From the NCBI RefSeq assembly GCF_008629655.1, contig NZ_VWSG01000004.1, positions 203,472-267,471 of the forward strand: a stretch of 64,000 bases of DNA, in the 5' to 3' direction. This stretch comes from Paenimyroides baculatum (GTDB taxonomy: Bacteria; Bacteroidota; Bacteroidia; Flavobacteriales; Flavobacteriaceae). Position numbers and translations under genes: made by a program. Positions 1 through 9,728 of the stretch are shown one piece after another. Numbering within the stretch: position 1 is the stretch's first letter; each line of letters begins with the position of its first letter. The notes under the pieces are model-generated. The model saw only the letters and a program-made list of their open reading frames with translations. It did not search any database and had not been told where the DNA came from.

Positions 1-18
1 AACGAAAATTTTATAATA

Positions 19-297
19 ATGAGAAATTTTAAGAAAAGCTTTTTACCATTGGGAGTAATGGTATTAGGCGCAGTGGCAGCATTTGCCTCACACAGCAGTA
101 AAACAGCTACCCTAGCTTCTGAAACGGGGTACGTAACCACCGACCTGTTACATCCGTGTAACGAACCAGTGCAGTGTAGCATCATTGACACCGGTTCCTT
201 TTGTACAGCAAGCGTAAACGGTATTGAAATGAGGGCCTACGGAAAATGGGATATCAATGACGTATCCTGTGACAAGACCCTTTACAGACTTAACTAA
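19..297 (+). CDS. small exported protein, DUF6520-like
   Basis: A 92-aa protein with a short basic N-terminus (MRNFKKSF), a hydrophobic stretch over about residues 10-24, and a small mature part with four cysteines that could form disulfides. The N-terminal pattern, the size and the placement of the cysteines resemble the DUF6520 family of short exported Bacteroidota proteins, which usually occur as single genes or small runs of paralogues and have no known function. The gene sits alone and is followed 20 bases later by a strong terminator, so it is probably a single-gene transcript. Its upstream region lies outside the window. The family name is from memory of its general look. Confidence 0.6.
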   Translation: MRNFKKSFLPLGVMVLGAVAAFASHSSKTATLASETGYVTTDLLHPCNEPVQCSIIDTGSFCTASVNGIEMRAYGKWDINDVSCDKTLYRLN

Positions 298-316
298 TAC
301 GTTGAATTTAAATTTA

Positions 317-340
317 GAAAGAGGCCAATAGGCCTCTTTC
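317..340 (+). terminator. intrinsic terminator after the DUF6520-like gene
   Basis: A perfect 10-bp stem (317-326 with 331-340, GAAAGAGGCC) closes a 4-nt AATA loop and is followed by a T-rich tract. It lies between the plus-strand small gene and the convergent S9 peptidase gene ending at 376, so it may act on both strands. Confidence 0.8.
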
Positions 341-375
341 GTTTGTAAACTAAATAATTATAAATATGAAAACAA

Positions 376-2835
376 CTATTTCAACTTTTCTTCAAAAAAA
401 TTCAATATTCTGCAACTGAGGTCCTTCTGATTCTCTTCTTTGTCCAATGCGTGCGATTCCTTATCATACAATGCGAGATAGGCTTCCTTCTTCTGACGCC
501 ACAACGCCTTGTACATTTTCTCGCTGTTTCTGTGGTGTACCTGTGAATCATTTGTACCCGACCATAAAAAAAGCGGAGTTGTTACCTTATCTGCAAAACT
601 TAGCGGATTGTTCAACAGTATGTTTGAATTTCCCACCGGCATCTTACTTCGGTACTGTGCAAATTCAAAAGCAAACATACCCACACCGCCCTTTCCGTGT
701 TCGGTAAAATAGAAATCCATCAGGTCTGAAACACCGGCACCAGCTACAGCTGCCTTGAAACGGTGCGTATGCCCCACGGCATGCATTACCTGAAAACCTC
801 CAAAAGAATGACCGATGATACCCAGTTTATCGGCATTTACTGCCTGCTCTTCTTCAATAACCTTATCCAGTAATCCATCCAGATCGGTCTGAAAACTCTC
901 CAGCACATTGTCATGTGTATATCTTAGATCGGGATAAAGAACAAAATAACCATTCTGAGTGTAAAGTGCCGCATTAAAACCTGCGGAATTCGCCAATGTT
1001 GGAAGTCGGAACTTATTAATCTCCTGTGCTTCGCGTTCATAGAGCGATACTATCAGCGGATATTTTGCACCCGGTTTATAATCTGTAGGATACAGCAGTG
1101 CACCTTTCACTCGATTTGCGGTACCTTCTAAAGTGATCACTTTTGTTTTACCAAAATTTACCTTATCGGACTGTTTATCAGACGACCATGTTTTTCCGCT
1201 CTTTAAATCATGTCTTACAAAGTACGGAAATTTATTAAAACTTTCGGCTTTATATACCAAATATTTTTCTGTAAGTTTCGTATAATCAAACTGTTGGTTT
1301 GCAAAACCGCATATCTCCAATAGCCTTTTACCATTTAAGAGATACAATGCCTGTCCTTCTGACACATGCCTATAAGCAGTTAATACGAACTTATTTCCCG
1401 AAGGTATTATTTTAGTCTCGTACATTGAGTTGGAAATAAACGACTTGGGCAGTGTTTTTTCTACAGCGTGTCTGAATACGGTTTGGGCTTTACTGCCTGT
1501 TGTGAGGACTTCAGCTGAAGAACCATCGAGTGCAAGCCGCCATATATCGTATTTGCTGTATACCAGCAGATCCCGTCCATCCGCAGACCAGCCCATCGTT
1601 TCAAAATGCCTGACACTGTAAGGATAATTAGGCAAAGTGTTTTCAAAGTGCGCCGCCACGTTACATGTAAGACATTTTTTTACCATAGTACCTATATTGT
1701 AAGACCACCAATTACCTTCTTTAAAATATGCCAGATATTCTGCATGAGGTGCCACAAGCAGCTGTCTGTACAGCAAGGGCAATTTACGTTCTATAAGTAC
1801 TTCATCTATGTCCTTTCCGCTTATGTAATAATCTGCATAAGAGAGGCCGTTGTAATCTCGTGGATCATACCGCTCGGTTTTGATTCCGATGTAGCGGTCA
1901 GGGTGTGCAGTAGGTATCATTTCTGAAAAGCCCGGTTCTACTAAAGCATATACTTCCTCTTTTAAAGTATTCCAAACCATACTTTTGTTTTGTGGGACGG
2001 CAGATTCGTCTTTCAAAGATTCTGCAAACAATACAGATTTACCTGTTGCGACTTTCGGTACGCTCAACGTATTGAAATACACTTTCCCGTTACGGCTGTC
2101 AACAGATATACTGTTTACGGCAATATCTTTTACAATTACCGTTTTAACTTTGTGCATTGATTGTTTTACTGTAACATTTTGTGCAAAAAGTTGTGTACTG
2201 CCATCTGCCTTTTCGACCGCTATAACAAAAAAGTTATCGTCCGGATTGTAAACTACCCTTTTTAATTTTCCACTAAACCTCAGCAGTTGTTGCTGCTTCC
2301 AGTCGCCGACATTGAGAGAATACACCTCCGTACTGCCTGCTACTTCCGTTGTATATATACCCCAATTCTGTGACGGGTGCAGCTGGAAAAAATCCACCTG
2401 AGGTATCGGCTTCCTGTTTTTACCATTTACCGATATATATCCAACTTCACCAGCATTTTTCCACACAAGACCTTTGTTACTGTGCCACACACCATATTCT
2501 TTAGTTCCAATCTGTTTTAACTGCCCCAGCTTTAAATCAAACAACATATCAGCCCCCTCTTTCTTCACAGCCAGAAAGTGCGCATCTAAAAAGTTAAATG
2601 AAGACACGCCGTTTAATCCCTTCTCGATTCCGTTGCGTGTATCTACTACAAAAAGGCTGTCCTGTGCACCGGATTTGGTGTAGGCAAACCAATCTCCTTT
2701 TTCAGAGAATTTACCCTGCCCCTGTTTTTGCCATGCAGAAAAACGTTTGTTTACTGCATCACAGTCCGCCTGTGCAAAACATGCTGATGTTACAGCAAAA
2801 AACAGCATGGTGCCTAAAAATTTAATAGCCTTCAT
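376..2835 (-). CDS. S9 family peptidase (prolyl oligopeptidase type), exported
   Basis: An 819-aa serine peptidase with a signal peptide (MKAIKFLGTMLFFAVTSACFAQ), a long beta-propeller-like region of about residues 30-560, and a C-terminal alpha/beta-hydrolase domain. The catalytic triad is readable: Ser677 in GHSFGG, Asp763 in SGTND and His795 in ESHALD. Family S9 enzymes cleave short peptides, often at the N-terminal end, and exported Bacteroidota members are thought to work in the periplasm or at the surface. The start overlaps the 3' end of the susD-like gene by 14 bp, so the two are translationally coupled. This makes it the enzymatic partner of the SusC/SusD importer and suggests a peptide rather than a glycan substrate. 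The family call is firm; the substrate is inferred. Confidence 0.9.
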   Translation of the reverse strand: MKAIKFLGTMLFFAVTSACFAQADCDAVNKRFSAWQKQGQGKFSEKGDWFAYTKSGAQDSLFVVDTRNGIEKGLNGVSSFNFLDAHFLAVKKEGADMLFDLKLGQLKQIGTKEYGVWHSNKGLVWKNAGEVGYISVNGKNRKPIPQVDFFQLHPSQNWGIYTTEVAGSTEVYSLNVGDWKQQQLLRFSGKLKRVVYNPDDNFFVIAVEKADGSTQLFAQNVTVKQSMHKVKTVIVKDIAVNSISVDSRNGKVYFNTLSVPKVATGKSVLFAESLKDESAVPQNKSMVWNTLKEEVYALVEPGFSEMIPTAHPDRYIGIKTERYDPRDYNGLSYADYYISGKDIDEVLIERKLPLLYRQLLVAPHAEYLAYFKEGNWWSYNIGTMVKKCLTCNVAAHFENTLPNYPYSVRHFETMGWSADGRDLLVYSKYDIWRLALDGSSAEVLTTGSKAQTVFRHAVEKTLPKSFISNSMYETKIIPSGNKFVLTAYRHVSEGQALYLLNGKRLLEICGFANQQFDYTKLTEKYLVYKAESFNKFPYFVRHDLKSGKTWSSDKQSDKVNFGKTKVITLEGTANRVKGALLYPTDYKPGAKYPLIVSLYEREAQEINKFRLPTLANSAGFNAALYTQNGYFVLYPDLRYTHDNVLESFQTDLDGLLDKVIEEEQAVNADKLGIIGHSFGGFQVMHAVGHTHRFKAAVAGAGVSDLMDFYFTEHGKGGVGMFAFEFAQYRSKMPVGNSNILLNNPLSFADKVTTPLFLWSGTNDSQVHHRNSEKMYKALWRQKKEAYLALYDKESHALDKEENQKDLSCRILNFFEEKLK

Positions 2836-4204
2836 TTTGCGGAAGCAGATTAGGGTTCAACATTAATTCTGCCTGCGGTAGTGGCAGTTTTGCAAACGAT
2901 TTCTGCCATGAGGGTTTCGTTTTTAGCATTTCCTGTTCCAATGTACCGGTACGCTTCATATCGAAAAAGCGATGTCCGAGCTCACAAAAGAACTCATGTC
3001 GGCGCTCATCCAACAGCAGCTGTTTCCAGTTAGCAGGCAGTTCCGTAAAAGGATCCAGCCCGTAGCGTTCACGTATGCTGTTCCAATTCTGAAGAGCTGT
3101 CGCATTATTTCCCAAATACAGATCGGCTTCCAGACGTATCAACAGCATTTCTTCGAGCCTTAGCAGTACCGAATGTTCTTTTGTAGCAGCTGTGGGACCT
3201 TTTTCACGGTATTTGAATGCATGGTAGTACGGTGCATTTTCCGTACCCATTTTTTTAATCCACAATTCCTTACGAAGGTCTCCCTGTTCGAAACTTGCCA
3301 CAAGATTATCCGACAAGCTCCGCGAAGCAGGAGTTGTACCGGTGACAATGTAAATAAGTGCTTCATTTGTATTTGCCCCTTCCACACCAGGTTTAAAACT
3401 CCAAATAATACTTTTCCCACCTTTGAGAAACGTATTTTCAACCGGTTGGTCTACCGAGAAACCTGCAGCTATTACCCCACTACTGTATTCCAATGCCTTG
3501 TCATACTGTTCTGCATAGAGGTACAGGCGTGCCAGAAGTGCTTCCGCAGCATATTTTGAAGGACGGGTATTTACGGGAGCAGCAGTGTTTTCCAACAATG
3601 TACCAGCCTGCACCAGATCCTTTGCTAGCTGTGTGTACATAGCCCCTACAGGCATTTTTGCCACCGTTTTGTTAACGCGGTAATCGGTAGATGTTACATA
3701 AGGAACCTCACCAAAAAGCTGTACAAGGTAAAAATGAACAAACGATCTTGTAAACAATGCTTCTCCCGTAAGCTGATCTTTAGAAGCTGCGGTAACCGCA
3801 GGAGACTGCGCCACACCGTCTATGATCCTGTTACACTGGTAAATTATTTTGTAAGAATCATTCCATAAATTCTGTACAGCCGCATCGGAAGGAGTAATTG
3901 CGTTGGTAAAGAACGCCTGTTCTGCCATACTGCCCACCTGCCAGTTTAACGATTCATCTGCATACATTCCCATGAGGTTTCCTATACCGGGAATGGTACC
4001 CGTAGTAAGCGCACGGTCTCTCAGTGACACATAGTTTTCCAGCAGTGCAGCTTCCGCTGTAAGTTTATCATTAAATACCGCATCAGCTGTGGTTTCGGTC
4101 ACGGGAAGGTCGGTTTCTACAAATTCCTCACAAGCTGTGAACACCACCGAACACAACAGCACTGCCATCAGATTCGGTATTCTATTTCTATATATATTTT
4201 TCAT
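2822..4204 (-). CDS. RagB/SusD family surface nutrient-binding lipoprotein
   Basis: A 460-aa lipoprotein with a lipobox at about residues 20-25 (VFTACEE), an N-terminal SusD-like region rich in TPR-type helices, and the C-terminal RagB/SusD block (LLRLEEMLLIRLEADLYLGN and the DERRHEFFCELGHRFFDMKR segment). SusD proteins are surface-exposed lids that bind the substrate over the SusC channel. It lies 18 bp downstream of the susC-like gene and overlaps the peptidase gene by 14 bp, so it is the middle of a three-gene operon. It is somewhat shorter than many glycan-binding SusD proteins (500-600 aa). Without a glycoside hydrolase nearby, a peptide ligand in the manner of RagB is the better guess. 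Confidence 0.92.
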   Translation of the reverse strand: MKNIYRNRIPNLMAVLLCSVVFTACEEFVETDLPVTETTADAVFNDKLTAEAALLENYVSLRDRALTTGTIPGIGNLMGMYADESLNWQVGSMAEQAFFTNAITPSDAAVQNLWNDSYKIIYQCNRIIDGVAQSPAVTAASKDQLTGEALFTRSFVHFYLVQLFGEVPYVTSTDYRVNKTVAKMPVGAMYTQLAKDLVQAGTLLENTAAPVNTRPSKYAAEALLARLYLYAEQYDKALEYSSGVIAAGFSVDQPVENTFLKGGKSIIWSFKPGVEGANTNEALIYIVTGTTPASRSLSDNLVASFEQGDLRKELWIKKMGTENAPYYHAFKYREKGPTAATKEHSVLLRLEEMLLIRLEADLYLGNNATALQNWNSIRERYGLDPFTELPANWKQLLLDERRHEFFCELGHRFFDMKRTGTLEQEMLKTKPSWQKSFAKLPLPQAELMLNPNLLPQNEGY

Positions 4205-4222
4205 GATCAGTATATTAAAAAG

Positions 4223-7201
4223 TTAATAGTTAAGAATAAAACCTGCAGACCACACCCTTAAAGGCGGCAATGAGGTAATTCCCTGACTTTCGGGATCGAG
4301 CCCTTTGTAATTTGTCCACGTAAAAACATTCTGTCCGGAGATGTAGATGCGGCCTGAAAGTTTTGAAGCAAATACCCTGGGAATACTGTAAGCAAGCGTA
4401 ACATTTTTCAGACGAATGAACGAAGCATCGGTAAAAGCCTGCTGACTTTGAGCATACCTGCTGTAGGCAGCATTGAAGTCATTATTATACCCCGCCGAAG
4501 GCTGCTGTGCCGAAACACTTAAGGCATCTGCCGGCTGATTGGTAAACGTACCCGGCATACCGAAGCCCAGTGCAGCATTTGCACCCTGCTGTTTTACCGC
4601 ATGAAACAACAGATCAAGCGACCAGTTCCGGTACGATGCCTCAGAACCGATACCTGCCGAATAGCGCGGTGTAAGATCAACGATCCTCTTTTTATCGTCG
4701 GCTGCATTCCAGACACCGTCACCATTTACATCACGAAAGGTATATGCTCCGGAAACCGGGTCGGTTCCCGTATAGTCGTACACATAAATCATGGAAGTAG
4801 GCTGCCCTATGGTGTACATATTTTTATAGGTAGAGGCATCCAGTCCGGGAAATTCCAATAGTTTGTTGCGGTTACTGCTCCAGTTACCAAAAAGACTCCA
4901 ATTCCAGTCATTACCAGACAATACCCGGTATTTAAACTCGAACTCCCAACCGGTATTTTCTACCTCTGCCGGCAGATTTGCCAATACCGAAGCAAAGCCC
5001 GTAGTTCCCGGCAGCGGTACCCCCACAAGCTGGTTACCTGAAACATTTCTGTAATAAGCAGCAGACAGGCTCACGCGGTTGTTAAAAAGTGACAATTCCA
5101 TTGCTGCCTCCATTTTACGGTTTGTTTCCCAACTAAAATCGGGATTGTAAAGACGTGCCGGTGCCAGCCCTCCGCCTTCATAAACACCACCAGAGTACTG
5201 ATAGGTGTCCAGATACTGGTAATCGCCGATGCGGTCGCTACCCGTTGTTCCGTAGCTTGCGCGCAGCTTTCCAAAACTTAACCAGCTGCTGTCTTCGAAT
5301 ATCTTTTCCCTGCTAAACAGCCATGCAGCCCCCACCGCACCAAAATTACCCCAGCGCTTGTTCGGACCAAAACGACTGGAACCATCGCGACGTCCGGTTA
5401 TATTTACTATAAACCTGTCATCGTACATATAATTTAAACGTGTAAAAACAGCCTGATAAGCATATTCGTTTGCCATATTGGTCATAAGCCGCAGTGTTTT
5501 GGCTGCCAGAAAGTTCTGTATCTGCGCATCAGAACCAAAGTTAGAGGCACGCCACACCTGCTTTGCATTACTTTGTTTTAAAAAAGTAGTTCCTACCAGA
5601 GCCGTTACCTTATGCCTGCCGAACTGTTCGTGAAAGTGCAGCTGAGGTTCCAGGTTCCATACACTTGCTTTGGTGATGCCCTGCATACTGCTGGAGTTGG
5701 CACTTGTAAGTCCCATTGCCGGATTGTAAATGGTATGCGGAATAATTTTCCATTCGTCACCATTCATTTCGTTGTAACCCGCAACGGCCTTGAATGTAAG
5801 GCTGCGTGTTAACTTACCTTCCAGATTCCAGGCGGTAAGCCACTGTACATTTTTTGCATTATAGGTCTGGTTTGTCCAGCGAAGGGGATTGTTCCATGTT
5901 CCGTTTTCCCAGTTGAGACTTCCATCGGGATTGTACAAGGCAGGTGCATTTGGAGCTAATGTAAGGGCATCCCTTGTTAAATCTACACCCAACAATCGGT
6001 TATCACTTTCTCCCCTTACAAACTGGGTACTTATGTTCCATTTTTCATCGTCCGTAATATGGCTGAACTGTGCCAGTATATTTTTCCGTTTGTTTCCGTA
6101 ATCTCCAGGAAACACCGTACCATCCTTTGCAGTACTTGCCTGCACCATAAAACTGTTTCTCTTATCGCCTCCGCGCACACTTGCAGAAACCTGCTGGCTT
6201 ACCGCCTTTCCTCCTATCAGCTGTTGCTGCCAGTCGGTATAACGATTCGCATCCCATGTTCCGTTCATATCATAAGCATTTGCAGGATATTCCGCAATCT
6301 TATCGTTTGCAAAGGCATCACGGCGCATCTGCAAATACTCGCCCGAGTTCATCAGGTTCATAAAATTTGGAACCACCCCTATGGCTGTATGACTTTGCAA
6401 AGAAAATACAGTAGGCTGGTTTGTACCTTTTTTCGTTGTAATAAGCACCACACCGTTTGCACCGCGCGAGCCGTAAATAGCAGTAGCATCGGCATCTTTC
6501 AACACTTCTATGCTTTCGATATCGTTGGGATTGATCAGCTGCAAGGGATTGTTTGCCGTAGAGCGCAGAATTTCCACAGAAAGATCTCCCGTACTGTTGG
6601 TGTCACTTAAAAAGGGTACACCGTCAACGATATACAGGGGCGCATTACCCTCGGTTCGTAAACTGTTGCGCCCCCTGATCTGTATATCGAAGCCGCCGCC
6701 GGGGGTACCGCTGCTCTGCGTAATGTTCACCCCTGCCATACGTCCCTGCATTGCGGCCAGCGGGTTGGCAACTGGTTGTTGTCCGATTTCCTTCGCAGTT
6801 ATCTTTGAAATGCTTCCGGTGCGTTCTTTGTCTTTCACGCTGTAATAACCCGCGTTTATGACGACCTCATCGAGCATATCATCGTCTGCCGTTAGGGTAA
6901 CGTTTAGTATACTGCCGGAGGCTTTTACGGTCTGGGTTTTGTAGCCAATGTATTCAAATACGATGACTGCATTTGGTGAGATACTTAAGGTGTAGAAGCC
7001 CTGTTCATTGGTCTGGGTACCATTATCGGTGTTTTGCTGCCACACGGTTACACCTTCTATTGGTGTACCGTCGGCAGTTTTTACCACGCCGCTTAGAACT
7101 GTTGTTTCTTGAGCGTGTAATTTGTTGCTGTTAAAGAATAGTAGTAATAGCAACACCCACATTAGGGGTACAGCAAGTGCTGCAAAAGTAATTTTTTTCA
7201 T
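4223..7201 (-). CDS. SusC/RagA family TonB-linked outer-membrane transporter
   Basis: A 992-aa TonB-dependent receptor of the SusC type. In order it has a signal peptide, a carboxypeptidase-regulatory-like domain (about 30-105, LSGVVKTADGTPIEGVTVW), a plug domain (about 115-250, with GRMAGVNITQSSGTPGG and IRGRNSLRTEG followed by PLYIVDGVP), and a beta-barrel ending in a hydrophobic Tyr (WSAGFILNY), the usual C-terminal barrel signal. It imports large ligands across the outer membrane using TonB energy, with SusD as lid. It is the first gene of the operon. No anti-sigma or ECF sigma gene, hybrid two-component gene or SusR-like regulator lies beside it, so its control is unknown. Confidence 0.95.
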   Translation of the reverse strand: MKKITFAALAVPLMWVLLLLLFFNSNKLHAQETTVLSGVVKTADGTPIEGVTVWQQNTDNGTQTNEQGFYTLSISPNAVIVFEYIGYKTQTVKASGSILNVTLTADDDMLDEVVINAGYYSVKDKERTGSISKITAKEIGQQPVANPLAAMQGRMAGVNITQSSGTPGGGFDIQIRGRNSLRTEGNAPLYIVDGVPFLSDTNSTGDLSVEILRSTANNPLQLINPNDIESIEVLKDADATAIYGSRGANGVVLITTKKGTNQPTVFSLQSHTAIGVVPNFMNLMNSGEYLQMRRDAFANDKIAEYPANAYDMNGTWDANRYTDWQQQLIGGKAVSQQVSASVRGGDKRNSFMVQASTAKDGTVFPGDYGNKRKNILAQFSHITDDEKWNISTQFVRGESDNRLLGVDLTRDALTLAPNAPALYNPDGSLNWENGTWNNPLRWTNQTYNAKNVQWLTAWNLEGKLTRSLTFKAVAGYNEMNGDEWKIIPHTIYNPAMGLTSANSSSMQGITKASVWNLEPQLHFHEQFGRHKVTALVGTTFLKQSNAKQVWRASNFGSDAQIQNFLAAKTLRLMTNMANEYAYQAVFTRLNYMYDDRFIVNITGRRDGSSRFGPNKRWGNFGAVGAAWLFSREKIFEDSSWLSFGKLRASYGTTGSDRIGDYQYLDTYQYSGGVYEGGGLAPARLYNPDFSWETNRKMEAAMELSLFNNRVSLSAAYYRNVSGNQLVGVPLPGTTGFASVLANLPAEVENTGWEFEFKYRVLSGNDWNWSLFGNWSSNRNKLLEFPGLDASTYKNMYTIGQPTSMIYVYDYTGTDPVSGAYTFRDVNGDGVWNAADDKKRIVDLTPRYSAGIGSEASYRNWSLDLLFHAVKQQGANAALGFGMPGTFTNQPADALSVSAQQPSAGYNNDFNAAYSRYAQSQQAFTDASFIRLKNVTLAYSIPRVFASKLSGRIYISGQNVFTWTNYKGLDPESQGITSLPPLRVWSAGFILNY

Positions 7202-7281
7202 ACTTTTGTGATGTTAGTTAATAATTAATTGACTTTTATCCCTTCTGCGAAGCGCCAACTTTTGTTAGAGGGGATTTTTTT

Positions 7282-7312
7282 AACCTGCGAGGTTTTGGAA
7301 ACCTTGTAGGTT
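7282..7312 (+). terminator. terminator-like hairpin common in flavobacteria
   Basis: Arms AACCTGCGAGGTTT (7282-7295) and AAACCTTGTAGGTT (7299-7312) pair over 14 bp if two G-U wobbles are allowed, around a TGG loop, and TATTTTTT follows on the plus strand. It lies about 80 bp upstream of the minus-strand susC start, so it may stop plus-strand readthrough or shape the susC leader. Confidence 0.5.
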
Positions 7313-7401
7313 TATTTTTTAATTTGCATTTTTGATCATCATTCTGGTTTTTACAATTAAAATTGGTATTTCCATTCTTTTTCTTTTTTCTTTTGGCGCA
7401 C

Positions 7402-7544
7402 AAAAGAAACAAAACGCCTCGGCTCCACTGCTCGTGGTCAGTTTACGTCTCGACAACTAAATCAAAAAAACTCGAACAAGTTCTCAAACAGCTTTTGATT
7501 TTACGTTGTCTTCAACTTACTGACGCTCACTCCGCCGTGAATGC
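7402..7544 (+). repeat. 143-bp repeat, copy 1
   Basis: Matches 8100-8242 over 143 bp with three substitutions by eye. It begins AAAAGAAACAAAACGCC and ends TCCGCCGTGAATGC. Inside it, AAATCAAAA and TTTTGATTT form a stem around about 26 nt. A diverged inverted copy lies at 9141-9287. Confidence 0.9.
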
Positions 7545-8099
7545 CAGCTCGGAAATACGTGTCAATAGATCTATCCGCGTTGTCATGCTGCACTTGATGC
7601 AGCATCTCATCCAGTTTTTCACCTATCGATATTAACCCTCAGCTTCGGAATTTAATAAAGCCAAAGCTTAAATGGGGGCTTCTCCATATAGCCCAAAAAA
7701 AGATTTGGGTTTATGTTTTCATTATGTCCCTCTATTAATATTGTTACTCTATATTTATTCACCGCAAAATTTGCGGTTATTAAAACTATTATTCGCCGCA
7801 TTTACCTTAATCCTTAAAACGCAGAGTGTTTTTCAGAGCTTCGGCACATAACTTTTTCCAGAATTTCTAACTACTTTCAATAAACTAACCTTTGTATAAA
7901 TTAATACTCTATATATGATGGTTGGAATTGGTTATGTGCTTGGCTCCGACCTTAAAACAGCCACTTTTTATGTATTATGATTGGGTTTTGGCGCTAAGGT
8001 TTTATCTTTTTAATTTTTTGTTGTAATCTTGAACGGTATGTAATGGAGAGAAAGATCTCTTCGGGAATCCTTACTCTCATTTCTTTTCTTTTATCGCGT

Positions 8100-8242
8100 A
8101 AAAGAAACAAAACGCCTCGGCTCCACTGCTCGTGGTCAGTTTACGTTTCGACAACTAAATCAAAAAAACTCGAACAAGTTCTCAAACAACTTTTGATTTT
8201 ACGTTGCCTTCAACTTACTGACGCTCACTCCGCCGTGAATGC
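8100..8242 (+). repeat. 143-bp repeat, copy 2
   Basis: Direct copy of 7402-7544, about 98 percent identical, 698 bp downstream in the same orientation. The near identity against the decayed flanks suggests recent duplication or gene conversion. Confidence 0.9.
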
Positions 8243-8944
8243 TTCCTTTAGATTCTCTTAATTATTCTATTCAGTTATCTTTGAAAATTCTATTGTTGAA
8301 CAATTCAGGATTTAGAAGCGACATTATTTTTTCAGCGAGTGTCAACTCTTTGAAGAAAAGGTATAGATCAAATACGACCGAAGGGAGCGATTATTTGATT
8401 GCCTTTCGAAAAGTTTGTTGACCGTTGAAAAAATAGAGTCTTGATTTTTTGGTTCGTTTTTGCATCAAGGCAAAATGAACAAGATCATTACTCAAAGAAC
8501 AAATTGTATTTATGTTGTAAAAAGCATTTTTGCAAACGGGGTTTTCGCCGTTTGTTTTTTATTTATTATTTTTAACTGTTTTTATCTCTGAAAACGGTGT
8601 TTTTTCCTTTTTTGAATTTTCTGTTTTTTATTTCTAAATCCAAAAATTTAGAATGATTTTCTGTTTTCTATATTTTTTTCCGAAAATGTGTTTCATGCTC
8701 TATCCATACACTATCCATACAGTATCTACTTAGTATCCCCGCTTTTGAGATTTAGATTATTTTTCGGTTTAACGATTTGTCAAAATGCTTTAAAATTGAT
8801 CTCTTTTTATTGTCTATTTTTTCTCAAAATCCGGATTTTGAATTATTCTGGATTTAGGAGTTAGATTATTTTTTCAATTGCAAATCTGGTTTCAATGAAC
8901 TCAATTTTTCTTCTTTGAAAACACCAAAGAAGCAAAGTGCTTTT

Positions 8945-9075
8945 ATTGCGGTCAAGCTTTTAACGGTCAAAATCTTGTTTGTTGCCTAGTCCATCGGAAC
9001 GATCGCTCCGCGATCCGATGCTCCTTAACGCCAACTTCACAGTTTTGACACTCGCCCAAAGCTTAATACCGCTGG
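8945..9075. repeat. large imperfect palindromic repeat, unit A
   Basis: Nested pairing arms are visible: GCGGT (8948-8952) with ACCGC (9068-9072), AAGCTT (8955-8960) with AAGCTT (9059-9064), GTCAAAA (8966-8972) with TTTTGAC (9043-9049), and an inner hairpin CATCGG (8992-8997) with CCGATG (9015-9020), enclosing GATCGC and GCGATC. Related units lie at about 38.3, 38.7, 44.8 and 59.9 kb. Confidence 0.8.
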
Positions 9076-9140
9076 GTACATAGTCTATCTCTGTTTTCAA
9101 TCAAAAATCCAATAATCCTATCAACTACAATCTAAACTGA

Positions 9141-9287
9141 GCATTCACAACGGAGTGAGCGTCGATTCGCTGAAAATAGCGCAAAATCAAATGTTGTTTG
9201 AAGCTTTGAAAAAGCGAGTTTATTTGATTTCGCTATTGAGGCGTTAATTGACCACGAGTAGTGGCGCTCAGGAGTTTTGTTTCTTTT
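9141..9287 (-). repeat. 143-bp repeat, diverged inverted copy
   Basis: Read on the minus strand it follows copy 1: AAAAGAAACAAAAC at its start, CTCGTGGTCA, AAATCAAAT with ATTTGATTT in place of AAATCAAAA with TTTTGATTT, then GACGCTCACTCCG near the end. The stem is kept by a paired change. Confidence 0.7.
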
Positions 9288-9555
9288 ACGTCCAGGCATT
9301 ATTTTACAGCTTGGAAGCCGTGAACCTTACGGTTTGCGACCAAAAGAAAAAGATCTCTGAATCTGGTTTCAATGAACTTAATTTCTCTGTACTTATTAGA
9401 CAAAAAGTACCAAAAGTCTTTTTTTCTTGATCTTGCCTCAGTTCAAAAACGGTTGAACTTTTCCTCGTTCACTAGCTGATCGAATTTCGCTTCGCTCCCG
9501 ATCACCTTACGCTCTCATCGTCTATTCAACTATCGCTTTTTCACTAATGGCGCTT
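9285..9555. repeat. palindromic repeat, unit F
   Basis: Contains the phrase CTTGGAAGCCGTGAACC also found in unit C (38.65 kb) and unit E (59.7 kb), and the inner hairpin TGATCG (9477-9482) with CGATCA (9499-9504). It abuts the inverted 143-bp repeat. Confidence 0.6.
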
Positions 9556-9728
9556 TTTGCACTTTGACTTGAAGCTGTTACCTCATCATTACCTATTAGT
9601 ATCTATTTTAAAACCTTTTTGAAGCTCCTGCTTTGTACCTAATTATTTTAACATTTGATTTGGAAAATAGAAATAAAGGCAATACTTTTAGAGTTCGAGT
9701 AAAAAAGTTAAAATGCCCTATTTATATA

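Noticed and set aside
7363..8421. Frames of 60-90 aa, two with an identical internal stretch
   Set aside because: The identity comes from the 143-bp non-coding repeat; no start signal or family resemblance.
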